From JAKACA01 sp049510975 (GTDB lineage: Bacteria; Actinomycetota; Acidimicrobiia; Acidimicrobiales; Bog-793), in the NCBI GenBank assembly GCA_049510975.1, contig JBEKYM010000007.1, forward strand, positions 1-64,000: a stretch of DNA of 64,000 nucleotides, written 5' to 3'. A model generated the notes under the pieces. It saw only the letters and a program-made list of their open reading frames with translations. It was not told the origin of the DNA and did no database searches. Position 1 is the stretch's first letter. Each line of letters opens with the position of its first letter. Of this stretch, positions 38,012-45,505 are shown in pieces. The position numbers and the translations under genes were made by a program.

Positions 38012-40975
38012 TCAGCCGTCCATGGCCAGCTCGAAGTCCAACGCTTCCTCGTCGTCGTCGGGTCCCGCCGGCCCACCCGAGCCGGCGCCCTTGGCATCGG
38101 CCCAGCTGGCCCCTCGAGCGACATGCACTGCCAGCGGTACCGCCAGCTCGCAGGCGGACTTCATGACGCGCTCGGTCAGCTCGCTGACGTCGTCGGCCTC
38201 GTCGAGGACGCTCTCGACGAGGATCTCGTCGTGCACCTGGAGCACGACCCGGCTGCGCAGACCGCGAGCCGTGAGCTCGCCGTCGAGGCGCACCAGCGCC
38301 ACCTTGAAGATGTCGGCCGCCAGCCCCTGGATGCCGGCGTTCATGGCCTGCCGCTCGGCCGCCTGGCGGACCCGGTAGTTCGGCGCATCCAGCTCAGGCA
38401 GGTAGCGACGCCGGCCGAAGAGCGTCTCGGTGTAGCCGCGAAGGCGCGCCTCGCCGACGGTGCGCGACATGTACTCCTTCACGTTCGGGAAGGCGGCGAA
38501 ATACTGCGCCAGGATGGCGGCCGCCTCCTCGACGGGAACGGCGAGGCGTTGCGAGAGCCCGTAGGCCTCCATGCCGTAGGCGAGCCCGTAGGAGATCATC
38601 TTCGCCTTCGATCGTTGCGCGGTCGTGACGTCGGAGGCCTCCACGGAGAACACCCGGCTGGCGGTGGCCGCGTGGATGTCAACGCCGGCCCGGAACGCCT
38701 CGATCAGCCCGGGATCCTGCGCCAGGTGGGCGATCACCCGCAGCTCGATCTGGTCGTAGTCGGCAACGAGCAGCTCGGCGCCTGGCCCTGGGATGAACGC
38801 CTCCCGAAAACGCCGCCCGAGAGCACTCCGGATCGGGATGTTGTGGAGGTTCGGCTGATCGGAGGAGAGGCGCCCCGTGCGGGCGACGGTCTGGTTGAAG
38901 CTGGCGTGGATTCGGCCGTCGGGTGCGACCTCGGAGAGAAGTCCGGTGCCGTAGGTGGAGCGGAGTTTCTCGACCTCCCGGTACGCCAGCAGCGTGTCGA
39001 CGATCTCGTGCTGGCCACGGAGCCGCTCGAGGCTCTGGGCGTCGGTGGAATACCCCGTCTTCGTTCGTTTCTGCGTCGCCAAACCGAGCTTGTCGAACAG
39101 GATGTGCCGGAGCTGTGGCGTCGAGTTGACGTTGAACTCCTCCCCCGCCAGGCGCTGCACCTCGGCTTCGAGCGTGGCGACCTGGTCGGTCATCTCCCGG
39201 CTGATGGCCTCCAGCCGCTCGACGTCGACAGCGATCCCGGCGACCTCCATCTTCGCCAGCACGTGCACGAGCGGCTGCTCGACCTCCACGTACAGCCGGT
39301 CGGCGCCGGCATCGCCGAGGGCCTTCCGCAGCGTCGGCTCGAGACTGGCGATGAGCACGACCCGGCGAGCGGCCGCCTCCGCCAGCGGGCTCGGCTCCCC
39401 CGCATCCCCAGCCAGATCGAAACCCAGCTGCTCCGAACGCACCGCCCCCCCGACGGCACCAGCCCCGGCGCCCCCGATCGAGAAACGGTCCCCCTCGCCC
39501 CTCGCCATCCCCGAAGCCGCTTCCGCCAGCCGCTCCAAGGTCGCCTGCCCGATGCGAGGGTCGGCGAGGTAACCGGCGACGGCGGTGTCGAGTGACAGCC
39601 CGCTGAAGTCGATGCCCATCGGCTCGAGTGCTCGCATCAACTCCTTCGAGCGATGGGCGACGATCCGACCGCCTGCGAGGTGATCGGCGCCGTCGCCAGC
39701 TTGCCCGAGCAGGCGGCCGAGCGGTCCGGCGAGCGCTGGTTCGGCGACGAGCTCCCCCGGCAGCCACCCAACCTCGATCGCAGCAGGCTCCCCGCCGTCA
39801 CCCGACTCCGCATGAGCGCCCAACCCCGAACCGCCGGCCGCCTCCGAACCGCCGGCCGGCGCCGGCGGCACGTGGCTGAAGGCCAAGCCGACGATGGCGG
39901 AGCGCCCGGGCAGCCCTGCCCATTCGGGCTCGACGGCGACAAGGCCGCCGGCGGCCGCCAGCTGCTCGAGCCAGCGGGCGGCGGAGGCCACGTCGTCGAG
40001 CTCGGTGACCTCGATGGCGGGCAAGGCGGCTCCATCCACCTCGCCCTCCATCCCACCGTCGGCGCCGGCGCCGGCCGCGGACCCCGATCCGGCTTCGAGA
40101 CGGTCGAGGGACTTGAGGATGCGATCCCGCGGACCCTTGATCTCGAGAAGCGTGAAGAGGCCGTCCAGGGCGACACGGTCCGAGCCGCCGAAACGCATCT
40201 CGTCGATGGACAGCTCGACCGGCACGTCACGAACCAGCGGTGTCAGCGCGAAGTTCTGGCGGACTCGGGCCTCGCAGGCCTCGAGCGAGGCTCGCAGCTT
40301 CGGCGTGAGGTCGTCCAGGTGGGCGAAGAGCTCGTCGAGGTCGGCGTACGTGTTGACCAGCTTGGCGGCGGTCTTCTCGCCGACGCCGGGAACGCCCGGG
40401 AGGTTGTCGGACGGGTCGCCTCGCAGCGCCGCCAGCATGGGATAGCGCTGAGGAGGAACACCGGTGCGTTCCTCGATGCCTGCCTCGTCGTAGAGCACGT
40501 AGTCGGTCACGCCTCGGCGGTTGTAGAGGACGCGTACGTGCGGGTCGTGGACGAGCTGGTAGGAGTCGCGGTCCCCCGTGACGATGATGACGTCGTGGCC
40601 GGCGGCCTCGAGGGCCGTGGCGAGCGTGGCGAGGACGTCGTCGGCCTCGTAGCCCGCCAATTCGACGACCGGAATGCCCATCGTCTCGACCAGGCGGCGG
40701 ATCAGGTCGATCTGCTCGCGGAGCGGCTCGGGTGTCTCGGCTCTGCCGGCCTTGTAGTCGTCGGCGATGGCATCACGAAACGTCGGCTCCGGCCGATCGA
40801 AGGCCACCGCCATCCCCGCCGGCGAGTGGTCCTCGAGCAGGCGCCCGAGCATGCCCGAGAAGCCGTAGACCGCAGCGGTCTTCTGGCCCGAAGCGGTCGT
40901 GAGATCCGCTTCCTGCAGGGCGAACCACGCCCGGAACGCAAGGGAGTGCCCGTCCAGCAGGAGATAAGTGGCCAT
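38012..40975 (-). CDS. polA: DNA polymerase I
   Basis: Repair and Okazaki-fragment polymerase, 987 aa from ATG 40975. N-terminal 5'-nuclease (about 1-290) with YLLLDGHSLAFRAW, AFDRPEPTFR and GVGEKTAAKLV. The middle region (about 310-500) corresponds to the 3'-5' exonuclease fold but has VAVEPEW where active enzymes have FDTET, so proofreading is probably lost. The polymerase domain carries LLVADYDQIELRVIAHLAQD, RSKAKMISYGLAYGMEAYGLS and VLQVHDEILVE. Another ATG nine bases upstream falls inside the TAGCAT -10 hexamer, which supports ATG 40975 as the leaderless start. Low-complexity Gly/Ala insertions break up the middle domain. Confidence 0.96.
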   Translation of the reverse strand: MATYLLLDGHSLAFRAWFALQEADLTTASGQKTAAVYGFSGMLGRLLEDHSPAGMAVAFDRPEPTFRDAIADDYKAGRAETPEPLREQIDLIRRLVETMGIPVVELAGYEADDVLATLATALEAAGHDVIIVTGDRDSYQLVHDPHVRVLYNRRGVTDYVLYDEAGIEERTGVPPQRYPMLAALRGDPSDNLPGVPGVGEKTAAKLVNTYADLDELFAHLDDLTPKLRASLEACEARVRQNFALTPLVRDVPVELSIDEMRFGGSDRVALDGLFTLLEIKGPRDRILKSLDRLEAGSGSAAGAGADGGMEGEVDGAALPAIEVTELDDVASAARWLEQLAAAGGLVAVEPEWAGLPGRSAIVGLAFSHVPPAPAGGSEAAGGSGLGAHAESGDGGEPAAIEVGWLPGELVAEPALAGPLGRLLGQAGDGADHLAGGRIVAHRSKELMRALEPMGIDFSGLSLDTAVAGYLADPRIGQATLERLAEAASGMARGEGDRFSIGGAGAGAVGGAVRSEQLGFDLAGDAGEPSPLAEAAARRVVLIASLEPTLRKALGDAGADRLYVEVEQPLVHVLAKMEVAGIAVDVERLEAISREMTDQVATLEAEVQRLAGEEFNVNSTPQLRHILFDKLGLATQKRTKTGYSTDAQSLERLRGQHEIVDTLLAYREVEKLRSTYGTGLLSEVAPDGRIHASFNQTVARTGRLSSDQPNLHNIPIRSALGRRFREAFIPGPGAELLVADYDQIELRVIAHLAQDPGLIEAFRAGVDIHAATASRVFSVEASDVTTAQRSKAKMISYGLAYGMEAYGLSQRLAVPVEEAAAILAQYFAAFPNVKEYMSRTVGEARLRGYTETLFGRRRYLPELDAPNYRVRQAAERQAMNAGIQGLAADIFKVALVRLDGELTARGLRSRVVLQVHDEILVESVLDEADDVSELTERVMKSACELAVPLAVHVARGASWADAKGAGSGGPAGPDDDEEALDFELAMDG

Positions 40976-40982
40976 CGACGCC

Positions 40983-40988
40983 ATGCTA
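40983..40988 (-). promoter_or_regulatory. -10 element of polA (leaderless type)
   Basis: TAGCAT on the minus strand, spacer of 7 nt to ATG 40975. It overlaps an in-frame upstream ATG (40984), which therefore cannot be on the transcript if this is the promoter. Confidence 0.6.
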
Positions 40989-41006
40989 AAGGCATCAGGC
41001 CCGGGT

Positions 41007-41012
41007 TACCGT
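41007..41012 (+). promoter_or_regulatory. -10-like element of the DUF4282-like gene
   Basis: TACCGT on the plus strand, divergent from the polA hexamer 18 bp away, with a 39-nt leader containing a GAGGAGGA ribosome-binding site before GTG 41052. Confidence 0.45.
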
Positions 41013-41051
41013 TGCCAAGCCGCCTGTCTCCGACCCGAGGAGGACTCGTTC

Positions 41052-41726
41052 GTGTCCAGCAACCAGGAGCAACGGGGTCCGGGAGGTACGTCGATGGCGG
41101 TGCGGGGTTTCTTTGCGTCGTTGTACGACATGGACTTCAAGAACCTCATCGCCGAGCGGGTCATCCGCATCCTCTACTGGCTGATCGTCATCGTCATCTC
41201 CATCACCGCCGTGCTCGCCCTGCTGCGCGCCCTCTTCGACGACGGGCTGGTGGGGATCGTGCTCACGTTCATCCTCACGCCGCTGCTCTATCTGGTGGAG
41301 CTGATCTTCACTCGCGTGGTCCTCGAGGTGCTCATCGTCGTGTTCCGCATGGCCGAGGACGTGAGGGCGATCCGCACCGGGGGCGGCGCTCCACCACAGC
41401 CCGCCTGGGCCACGGCCGGGCCGGCGGCTCCGCAGTGGGCGCCTGGTACCTACGGCCCGACGGCGCCGGCCTACGGGCCGGAGACCTACGGCCCGTCAGC
41501 GCAGGCCTATGGGCCGGGCCCCGTGACACGGGAGCAGACCCAGACGGACACCGACCCCCAGCCGCCGTCGCCCGACCCCTCCCAGACGACCGCCTACGAC
41601 CAGCCCACCGAGGCGATCCCGCAAGCTCCCCGTGCCGGCGACGGGGACGCCGCGCCGCACCCAGCACCACAGCCAGGCGAGGGCGATCCGCCCTTCGACG
41701 AGGACGATCCGCCCTGGATCACCTGA
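41052..41726 (+). CDS. DUF4282-like membrane protein
   Basis: Small membrane protein, about 224 aa, function unknown. After a short leader, GFFASLYDMDFKNLIAERVIRILYW precedes two hydrophobic helices (about 47-70 and 75-105) that match the DUF4282 arrangement. The C-terminal half is a Pro/Ala/Tyr/Gly-rich soluble tail with YGPxAxAYGP repeats and then an acidic end. Two starts each have a good Shine-Dalgarno: GTG 41052 (GAGGAGGA, 7 nt) and ATG 41094 (GGGAGG, 7 nt); the longer is shown and both may be used. It is divergent from polA and 65 bp before the DtxR-family gene. Confidence 0.75.
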   Translation: MSSNQEQRGPGGTSMAVRGFFASLYDMDFKNLIAERVIRILYWLIVIVISITAVLALLRALFDDGLVGIVLTFILTPLLYLVELIFTRVVLEVLIVVFRMAEDVRAIRTGGGAPPQPAWATAGPAAPQWAPGTYGPTAPAYGPETYGPSAQAYGPGPVTREQTQTDTDPQPPSPDPSQTTAYDQPTEAIPQAPRAGDGDAAPHPAPQPGEGDPPFDEDDPPWIT

Positions 41727-41777
41727 ACCGCCGGCCGGTCCAACACCGCACGTCGGACCGAGGGCGGCGCGGAACGG

Positions 41778-41783
41778 TACGCT
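41778..41783 (+). promoter_or_regulatory. -10 element of the DtxR-family gene (leaderless type)
   Basis: TACGCT with an 8-nt spacer to GTG 41792; no Shine-Dalgarno is visible. Confidence 0.55.
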
Positions 41784-41791
41784 CGGCCACA

Positions 41792-42451
41792 GTGCCCGAC
41801 GGTTTCCACCCTCCCCTCGAGGAGTACCTCGAGACCATCCACGCTCTCGAAGAGGAGGGCGTCGTGGTCATCCAGGCGCGCCTCGTCGAGCGGCTCGGCC
41901 ACAGCGCCCAGTCGGTATCGGAGATGGTGCATCGCCTGCAGGCAGAGGGGTATCTCGAGCGCCGCGGGCGGGGCGTCGTGCTCACACCGGCCGGAAGAAG
42001 TCGCGCCGAGAGTGTCGTGCGAAAGCATCGCCTGGCCGAGCGCTTCCTCGTCGAGATCGTCGGCCTCCCGTGGCACCGCGCTCACCTCGAGGCAGGCCGG
42101 TGGGAGCACGTCATCTCCGACGAGGTCGAGTCTCGTTTCGTCGAGATCCTGGGCAACCCCTCGACCTGTCCGCACGGCAACCCGATCCCCGGTGCGCCGC
42201 AAGATGCCGGCGTGCAGCACCCCCTCGCCGAGTCAGAGCCGGGCGAGCACGTCCGCCTCGCTCGCATCACTGAGCAGGTCGAGGTCGATCTGGCGTCGCT
42301 CGAGTTCTTGAGCGAGCACGGTTTCGTGCCCGGTGTCGGCGCCGAGGTCCGGACGAAGGCGCCCGACGGGACCCTCACCCTGGAGCTGGACGGCAGCTCG
42401 GTCTCCCTCGGTCCAGCAATGTGCCGCCAGCTGTACGTCGTGCCCGCCTGA
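41792..42451 (+). CDS. DtxR/IdeR-family metal-dependent transcriptional repressor
   Basis: Metal-sensing DNA-binding regulator, 219 aa, with the three-domain layout of DtxR/IdeR. Winged helix at 1-72 (EYLETIHALEEEGVVVIQAR...VSEMVHRLQAEGYLERRGRG), dimerisation/metal domain to about 140 (RKHRLAERFLVEIVGLPW...RWEHVISDEVESR, CPHGNPIPG), and a C-terminal SH3/FeoA-like domain. DtxR site 1 ligands His79, Glu83 and His98 are kept at the same numbers. At site 2, Glu105 and His106 are kept, but Cys102 is Gly and the Met10 position is Glu. Metal specificity may thus differ from iron-sensing DtxR. No target operator was identified here. Confidence 0.92.
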   Translation: MPDGFHPPLEEYLETIHALEEEGVVVIQARLVERLGHSAQSVSEMVHRLQAEGYLERRGRGVVLTPAGRSRAESVVRKHRLAERFLVEIVGLPWHRAHLEAGRWEHVISDEVESRFVEILGNPSTCPHGNPIPGAPQDAGVQHPLAESEPGEHVRLARITEQVEVDLASLEFLSEHGFVPGVGAEVRTKAPDGTLTLELDGSSVSLGPAMCRQLYVVPA

Positions 42452-42461
42452 AGCGATCCGC

Positions 42462-43493
42462 CTAGCTGTCGCCGGCGAAGAACTGCTCGATCGTCTGCAG
42501 GATCCCGCCGGCGATGATTTCCTGTCCCTTGTGGGAGACGGCGATGTCGGCCTCGAAAGGGTCGGTGGCAAAGAGCGGCTCGATCACCGCACCCGGCATC
42601 GTGCTCGGCGTCGAGAAGAAACCCGCCTTCGCCGGCCCCAACAACATCAAATGGTCGTAGTTGGCCGCCGCCGTCGTGAGCGCCGGACCCCCCTCGTAGA
42701 TGTCGAGGTTGACGCCGCCGTTGGGGATCTGCCACCCCTGGGCGTTCATTGCGGTGAGGACGTCGTGCTGCAGCAGGTCGGCCAGACGCTTGTTCTCGGC
42801 CGCGAACGGCCGGTCGGCGTCGTAGGACGTGATGCTGCCGGCGTTCTGAGCCGACGGCCCGGCGTCGAAGTAGATCCCGATGAGAACGTTGGCCTTGCCG
42901 AGGTTGGCACAGATATCGCGGGCAGCCACCTCGGCGTGCGCCCCTTCGGTCGTGTAGACGCCTTCGGAGAGGTCCCCGGCCCGTGGGATGGAGACGGGGC
43001 CGCCATTGGTCCGAGAGTCGACGACGCGGAACCCGGCCGCTCGCAACAACTTCGTCGCATCGAGCTCCACCGGCAGCGTGAGGTTCTTCTCATAGACCGT
43101 CTGGCCGGAGCTCGTGGCCCCGACGCCCCCCGGATCAACCCCGCCGTGGCCGGCGTCGAGGAACACCGTGAGGTGGCGGTTCCCGTGCGTAGGAGGAAAG
43201 GCCATGCACGAGCCCGGTGCGAACAGCGACGTGTCGAGTGCCGTGCCACCGCTACCAGTGGCAGTGGGCACGGCCGTCGTGCCAGCCGGCCGAGTGGACC
43301 CGACCGCCGGTGACTTGCCCGGGCTAGAACCGCCCGCGTGAGCGGAGGAGGAGAAGAGCCGCGTCACACCGACGATTCCCGCGACGACGATCAGTCCGAC
43401 GAGAACCAGCCTGATGATGCGCTCGGAGCCTTTGGCCGGGAGATCCCGACCTGGAGGTGCCGTTCCTCCCTCGCCGCGCACCGCCCGTTCCAT
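42462..43493 (-). CDS. N-acetylmuramoyl-L-alanine amidase-3 family protein
   Basis: Membrane-anchored murein amidase homologue, 343 aa from ATG 43493, chosen because it is 7 nt from a TATTCT hexamer. One N-terminal helix (about 26-45), a Gly/Thr/Ser linker, then the amidase-3 fold: zinc His116 in FLDAGHGGVDPGG, a Glu in VYEKNLTLPVEL and the catalytic-type Glu in MPGAVIEPLF. The second zinc histidine, expected in a SIHAN-like motif, is replaced (VLIGIYFDAGPS). It may be an altered or inactive enzyme. It converges with the DtxR-family gene 10 bp away. Confidence 0.85.
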   Translation of the reverse strand: MERAVRGEGGTAPPGRDLPAKGSERIIRLVLVGLIVVAGIVGVTRLFSSSAHAGGSSPGKSPAVGSTRPAGTTAVPTATGSGGTALDTSLFAPGSCMAFPPTHGNRHLTVFLDAGHGGVDPGGVGATSSGQTVYEKNLTLPVELDATKLLRAAGFRVVDSRTNGGPVSIPRAGDLSEGVYTTEGAHAEVAARDICANLGKANVLIGIYFDAGPSAQNAGSITSYDADRPFAAENKRLADLLQHDVLTAMNAQGWQIPNGGVNLDIYEGGPALTTAAANYDHLMLLGPAKAGFFSTPSTMPGAVIEPLFATDPFEADIAVSHKGQEIIAGGILQTIEQFFAGDS

Positions 43494-43500
43494 CGCCCGC

Positions 43501-43506
43501 AGAATA
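43501..43506 (-). promoter_or_regulatory. -10 element of the amidase gene (leaderless type)
   Basis: TATTCT on the minus strand, 7 nt from ATG 43493. Between it and the upstream gene lies an 8-bp inverted repeat CGCCGAAA/TTTCGGCG around 43540-43566 that may end the upstream transcript. Confidence 0.55.
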
Positions 43507-43584
43507 GGGCGCCGCAGGGCCGAGGTCATGGCAGGCCCACCGCCGAAAGGCGACCTGCTTTCGGCGACGCATACGGGGGCCCCC

Positions 43585-44187
43585 TCAGCCCTCCGGAGCG
43601 ATCGACCCGTCGACGACCGCCTTGGCGACTTCTCTCATCGTCGTACGCCGGTTCATCGCCGTCTGCTGGATGAACGAGAACGCCTCCGACTCGCTCAACT
43701 GCTTGTCGTCCATGAGCTTGCCCTTGGCGCGGTCGACCCAGCGGCGGGTTTCGAGCTGCTCCTCGAGGCTCCGCTTGTCGTCGGCGAGGGCGGCGTTCTC
43801 GGCTTCGAGCGCCTGCATCTCGGCAAAACGCCCGAGTGCGACCTCGATGGCGGGCAGCAGCTCCTCTTGCTGGAACGGCTTGACGAGGTAGGCGAGGGCG
43901 CCGGCGTCGCGGGCTTCCTCGATGAGGTTGCGCTGCGAGAAGGCCGTGAGGATGAGGACGGCCGACTTGCGATCGGCGTTGATGTCGCGGGCCGCCGACA
44001 GCCCGTCGAGGCCGGGCATCTTGATATCGAGGATGACGAGATCAGGGTGGTGCTCCTTGGCGAGAGCGACTGCCTCGTCACCTCGGCCCGTCTCCCCCAC
44101 CACGTCGAAACCCTGCTCCTCGAGGATCTCTCGCAGATCGAGGCGCACGATCGCTTCATCTTCGGCGATGACCACGGTCCTGCCCAA
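43585..44187 (-). CDS. ANTAR-domain response regulator (AmiR/NasT type)
   Basis: Two-component response regulator acting by RNA binding and antitermination, 200 aa. Receiver domain at 1-120 with acidic pocket AEDE, phospho-acceptor Asp54 in VILDIKMPGLDG and Lys in YLVKPF. A coiled-coil linker (about 128-150) leads to the ANTAR domain (about 140-195: RWVDRAKGKLMDDKQLSESEAFSFIQQTAMNRRTTMREVAKAVV). The start is TTG 44187, which has an AAGGAG ribosome-binding site 8 nt upstream; upstream in-frame codons lack conservation. No histidine kinase is adjacent. Orthologues with this layout occur in many actinobacteria, with targets not established here. Confidence 0.9.
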   Translation of the reverse strand: MGRTVVIAEDEAIVRLDLREILEEQGFDVVGETGRGDEAVALAKEHHPDLVILDIKMPGLDGLSAARDINADRKSAVLILTAFSQRNLIEEARDAGALAYLVKPFQQEELLPAIEVALGRFAEMQALEAENAALADDKRSLEEQLETRRWVDRAKGKLMDDKQLSESEAFSFIQQTAMNRRTTMREVAKAVVDGSIAPEG

Positions 44188-44287
44188 GGTTGCTGCTCCT
44201 TCTGCTCTGTAGGGCGCGACTGCCCCGGCCCCAACATGGTTCTGCATGGTGCTGCGGAAAATGCCTCGGCCGGAGAACCGGCGGCGA

Positions 44288-44572
44288 TCAGACTACGAGC
44301 TTCGCGAGCAACTCGTCCTGTGCCTGCTCCAGCTCGCTGACTTGGGCCTGTGCGAGGTCCCGTCCGCGCCGGTAGGCATCGGCGTGCCGGCGGGCTTCGT
44401 TCCAGTCATGGTTGGCGAGGGGCGTTTCGGAGACGAGCGAACGGATGCGGGCGTCGTCGGCCGACTCCACGAGGAGGGCCAGCTGCTCCTCAGCGATGGC
44501 GAGCTGCTGGCGCGCCTTGACAAGACGTTCGTGCACCTCTGTCAAGCGTCGCTGCACGACCTGCTGTTCCAC
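44288..44572 (-). CDS. small coiled-coil protein upstream of the ANTAR regulator
   Basis: Unrecognised 94-aa protein, almost wholly helical: VVQRRLTEVHERLVKARQQLAIAEEQL and RRGRDLAQAQVSELEQAQDELLAKLVV look like two coiled-coil segments joined near residues 45-55. No signal peptide, membrane helix or catalytic motif. GTG 44572 is six bases from TACACT, the leaderless pattern. It precedes the ANTAR regulator by 100 bp on the same strand and could be expressed with it. I assign no function. Confidence 0.75.
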   Translation of the reverse strand: MEQQVVQRRLTEVHERLVKARQQLAIAEEQLALLVESADDARIRSLVSETPLANHDWNEARRHADAYRRGRDLAQAQVSELEQAQDELLAKLVV

Positions 44573-44578
44573 GCCCGA

Positions 44579-44584
44579 AGTGTA
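44579..44584 (-). promoter_or_regulatory. -10 element of the coiled-coil gene (leaderless type)
   Basis: TACACT on the minus strand with a 6-nt spacer to GTG 44572. Confidence 0.55.
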
Positions 44585-44623
44585 CGCCGACGGGCGCCTC
44601 CGGCCAGCGCAGGCGGCGGCCCG

Positions 44624-45505
44624 TCACCGCAGCAGCACCATGGCCGTCACGCCGGCGACGGTGAGGGCGACGAGCACACCGTCTCGGAGGGCGAAACGGT
44701 GGGTTTCTCGGGCGATCGTGGGAACGCCGCCGCGAGCTTCGATGGCCTCGGCGATCTCCCGCGCCCTGCGAAGGGCGTTGGAGAGCGCCGCCCAGATGAG
44801 GTCCTCGAGCCCTTGTGCCATCTCCCTGGCCGACGACTTTGCCGACGTGCGCCGCGCTCGCCGGGCAGCCGAGAGCACGCGACCTTCCTCGAGGAGGAGC
44901 GGGAGGCAGCGGATCGAGAGAGCGATGGCGCCGACGACTTCGTCGACCGGCAACCGCAGCTTGCGCAGCGGCCAGCCGAGCCGCCCGAGCGCCGGCGAGA
45001 GGTCCGCCAGCGGCGTCGTCCAGCTCACGAGCATCGCCAGAGCGAGCACCTCGATCGTGATGCACCAGAAGAGGGCGAACTCGTAGATCCCACCGAAGCC
45101 GAGCTTCACACGCCCGAGGTGCACGAAGGGCTTGCCGCCGGAGGCGAGGGCGATGGCGAAGCCGAGGAGGAGCAGCAACCAGATCCAGCTCGGCAGCCGT
45201 GGCGCCACGCCCCTCGGCAACTTCGCCACGAGAAACCCCCCGAGCACCATGACGCCGCCCACCCCGACGGCCTTCCAGCTGGGCCACAGCAGCAGCCCGA
45301 TCGAGATGAGCGTGAACCAGACGAGCTTGGTGCCCGCCCACATACGGTGAACGGCGCTCCCGCCCGGCACGTAGCGCAGCACGTGGAAGTCGCTCATGGC
45401 ACGCAGCGACGACCGACGCTTGCCCCGGCCCTCGCCTTCGCCGGCAACGCCTTGCTGGGCGCCGGGACGGTGGTCGCGTCCGACCATCGGCCGGATCGGG
45501 CTCAT
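44624..45505 (-). CDS. ECF transporter T component (EcfT/CbiQ-like)
   Basis: Transmembrane coupling subunit of an energy-coupling-factor importer, 293 aa. After about 38 residues of soluble leader come several hydrophobic segments (GTKLVWFTLISIGLLLWPSW, WIWLLLLLGFAIALASGG, FALFWCITIEVLALAMLVSW) and a cytosolic helical region with two short Ala-Arg motifs, SAARRARRTS and EAIEARGG, the type that couples to the ATPases. It begins at ATG 45505 in an ATGA overlap with the ATPase-fusion gene, so the two gene products are made together. Confidence 0.88.
   Translation of the reverse strand: MSPIRPMVGRDHRPGAQQGVAGEGEGRGKRRSSLRAMSDFHVLRYVPGGSAVHRMWAGTKLVWFTLISIGLLLWPSWKAVGVGGVMVLGGFLVAKLPRGVAPRLPSWIWLLLLLGFAIALASGGKPFVHLGRVKLGFGGIYEFALFWCITIEVLALAMLVSWTTPLADLSPALGRLGWPLRKLRLPVDEVVGAIALSIRCLPLLLEEGRVLSAARRARRTSAKSSAREMAQGLEDLIWAALSNALRRAREIAEAIEARGGVPTIARETHRFALRDGVLVALTVAGVTAMVLLR

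Noticed and set aside
37748..39650. Plus-strand open frame across the polA 3' half
   Set aside because: Shadow frame; polA polymerase motifs are on the minus strand.
39653..41791. Possible long N-terminal extension of the DtxR-family protein
   Set aside because: The extension runs antisense to polA and through the DUF4282-like gene; the leaderless GTG at 41792 and family length (about 220-230 aa) mark the true start.
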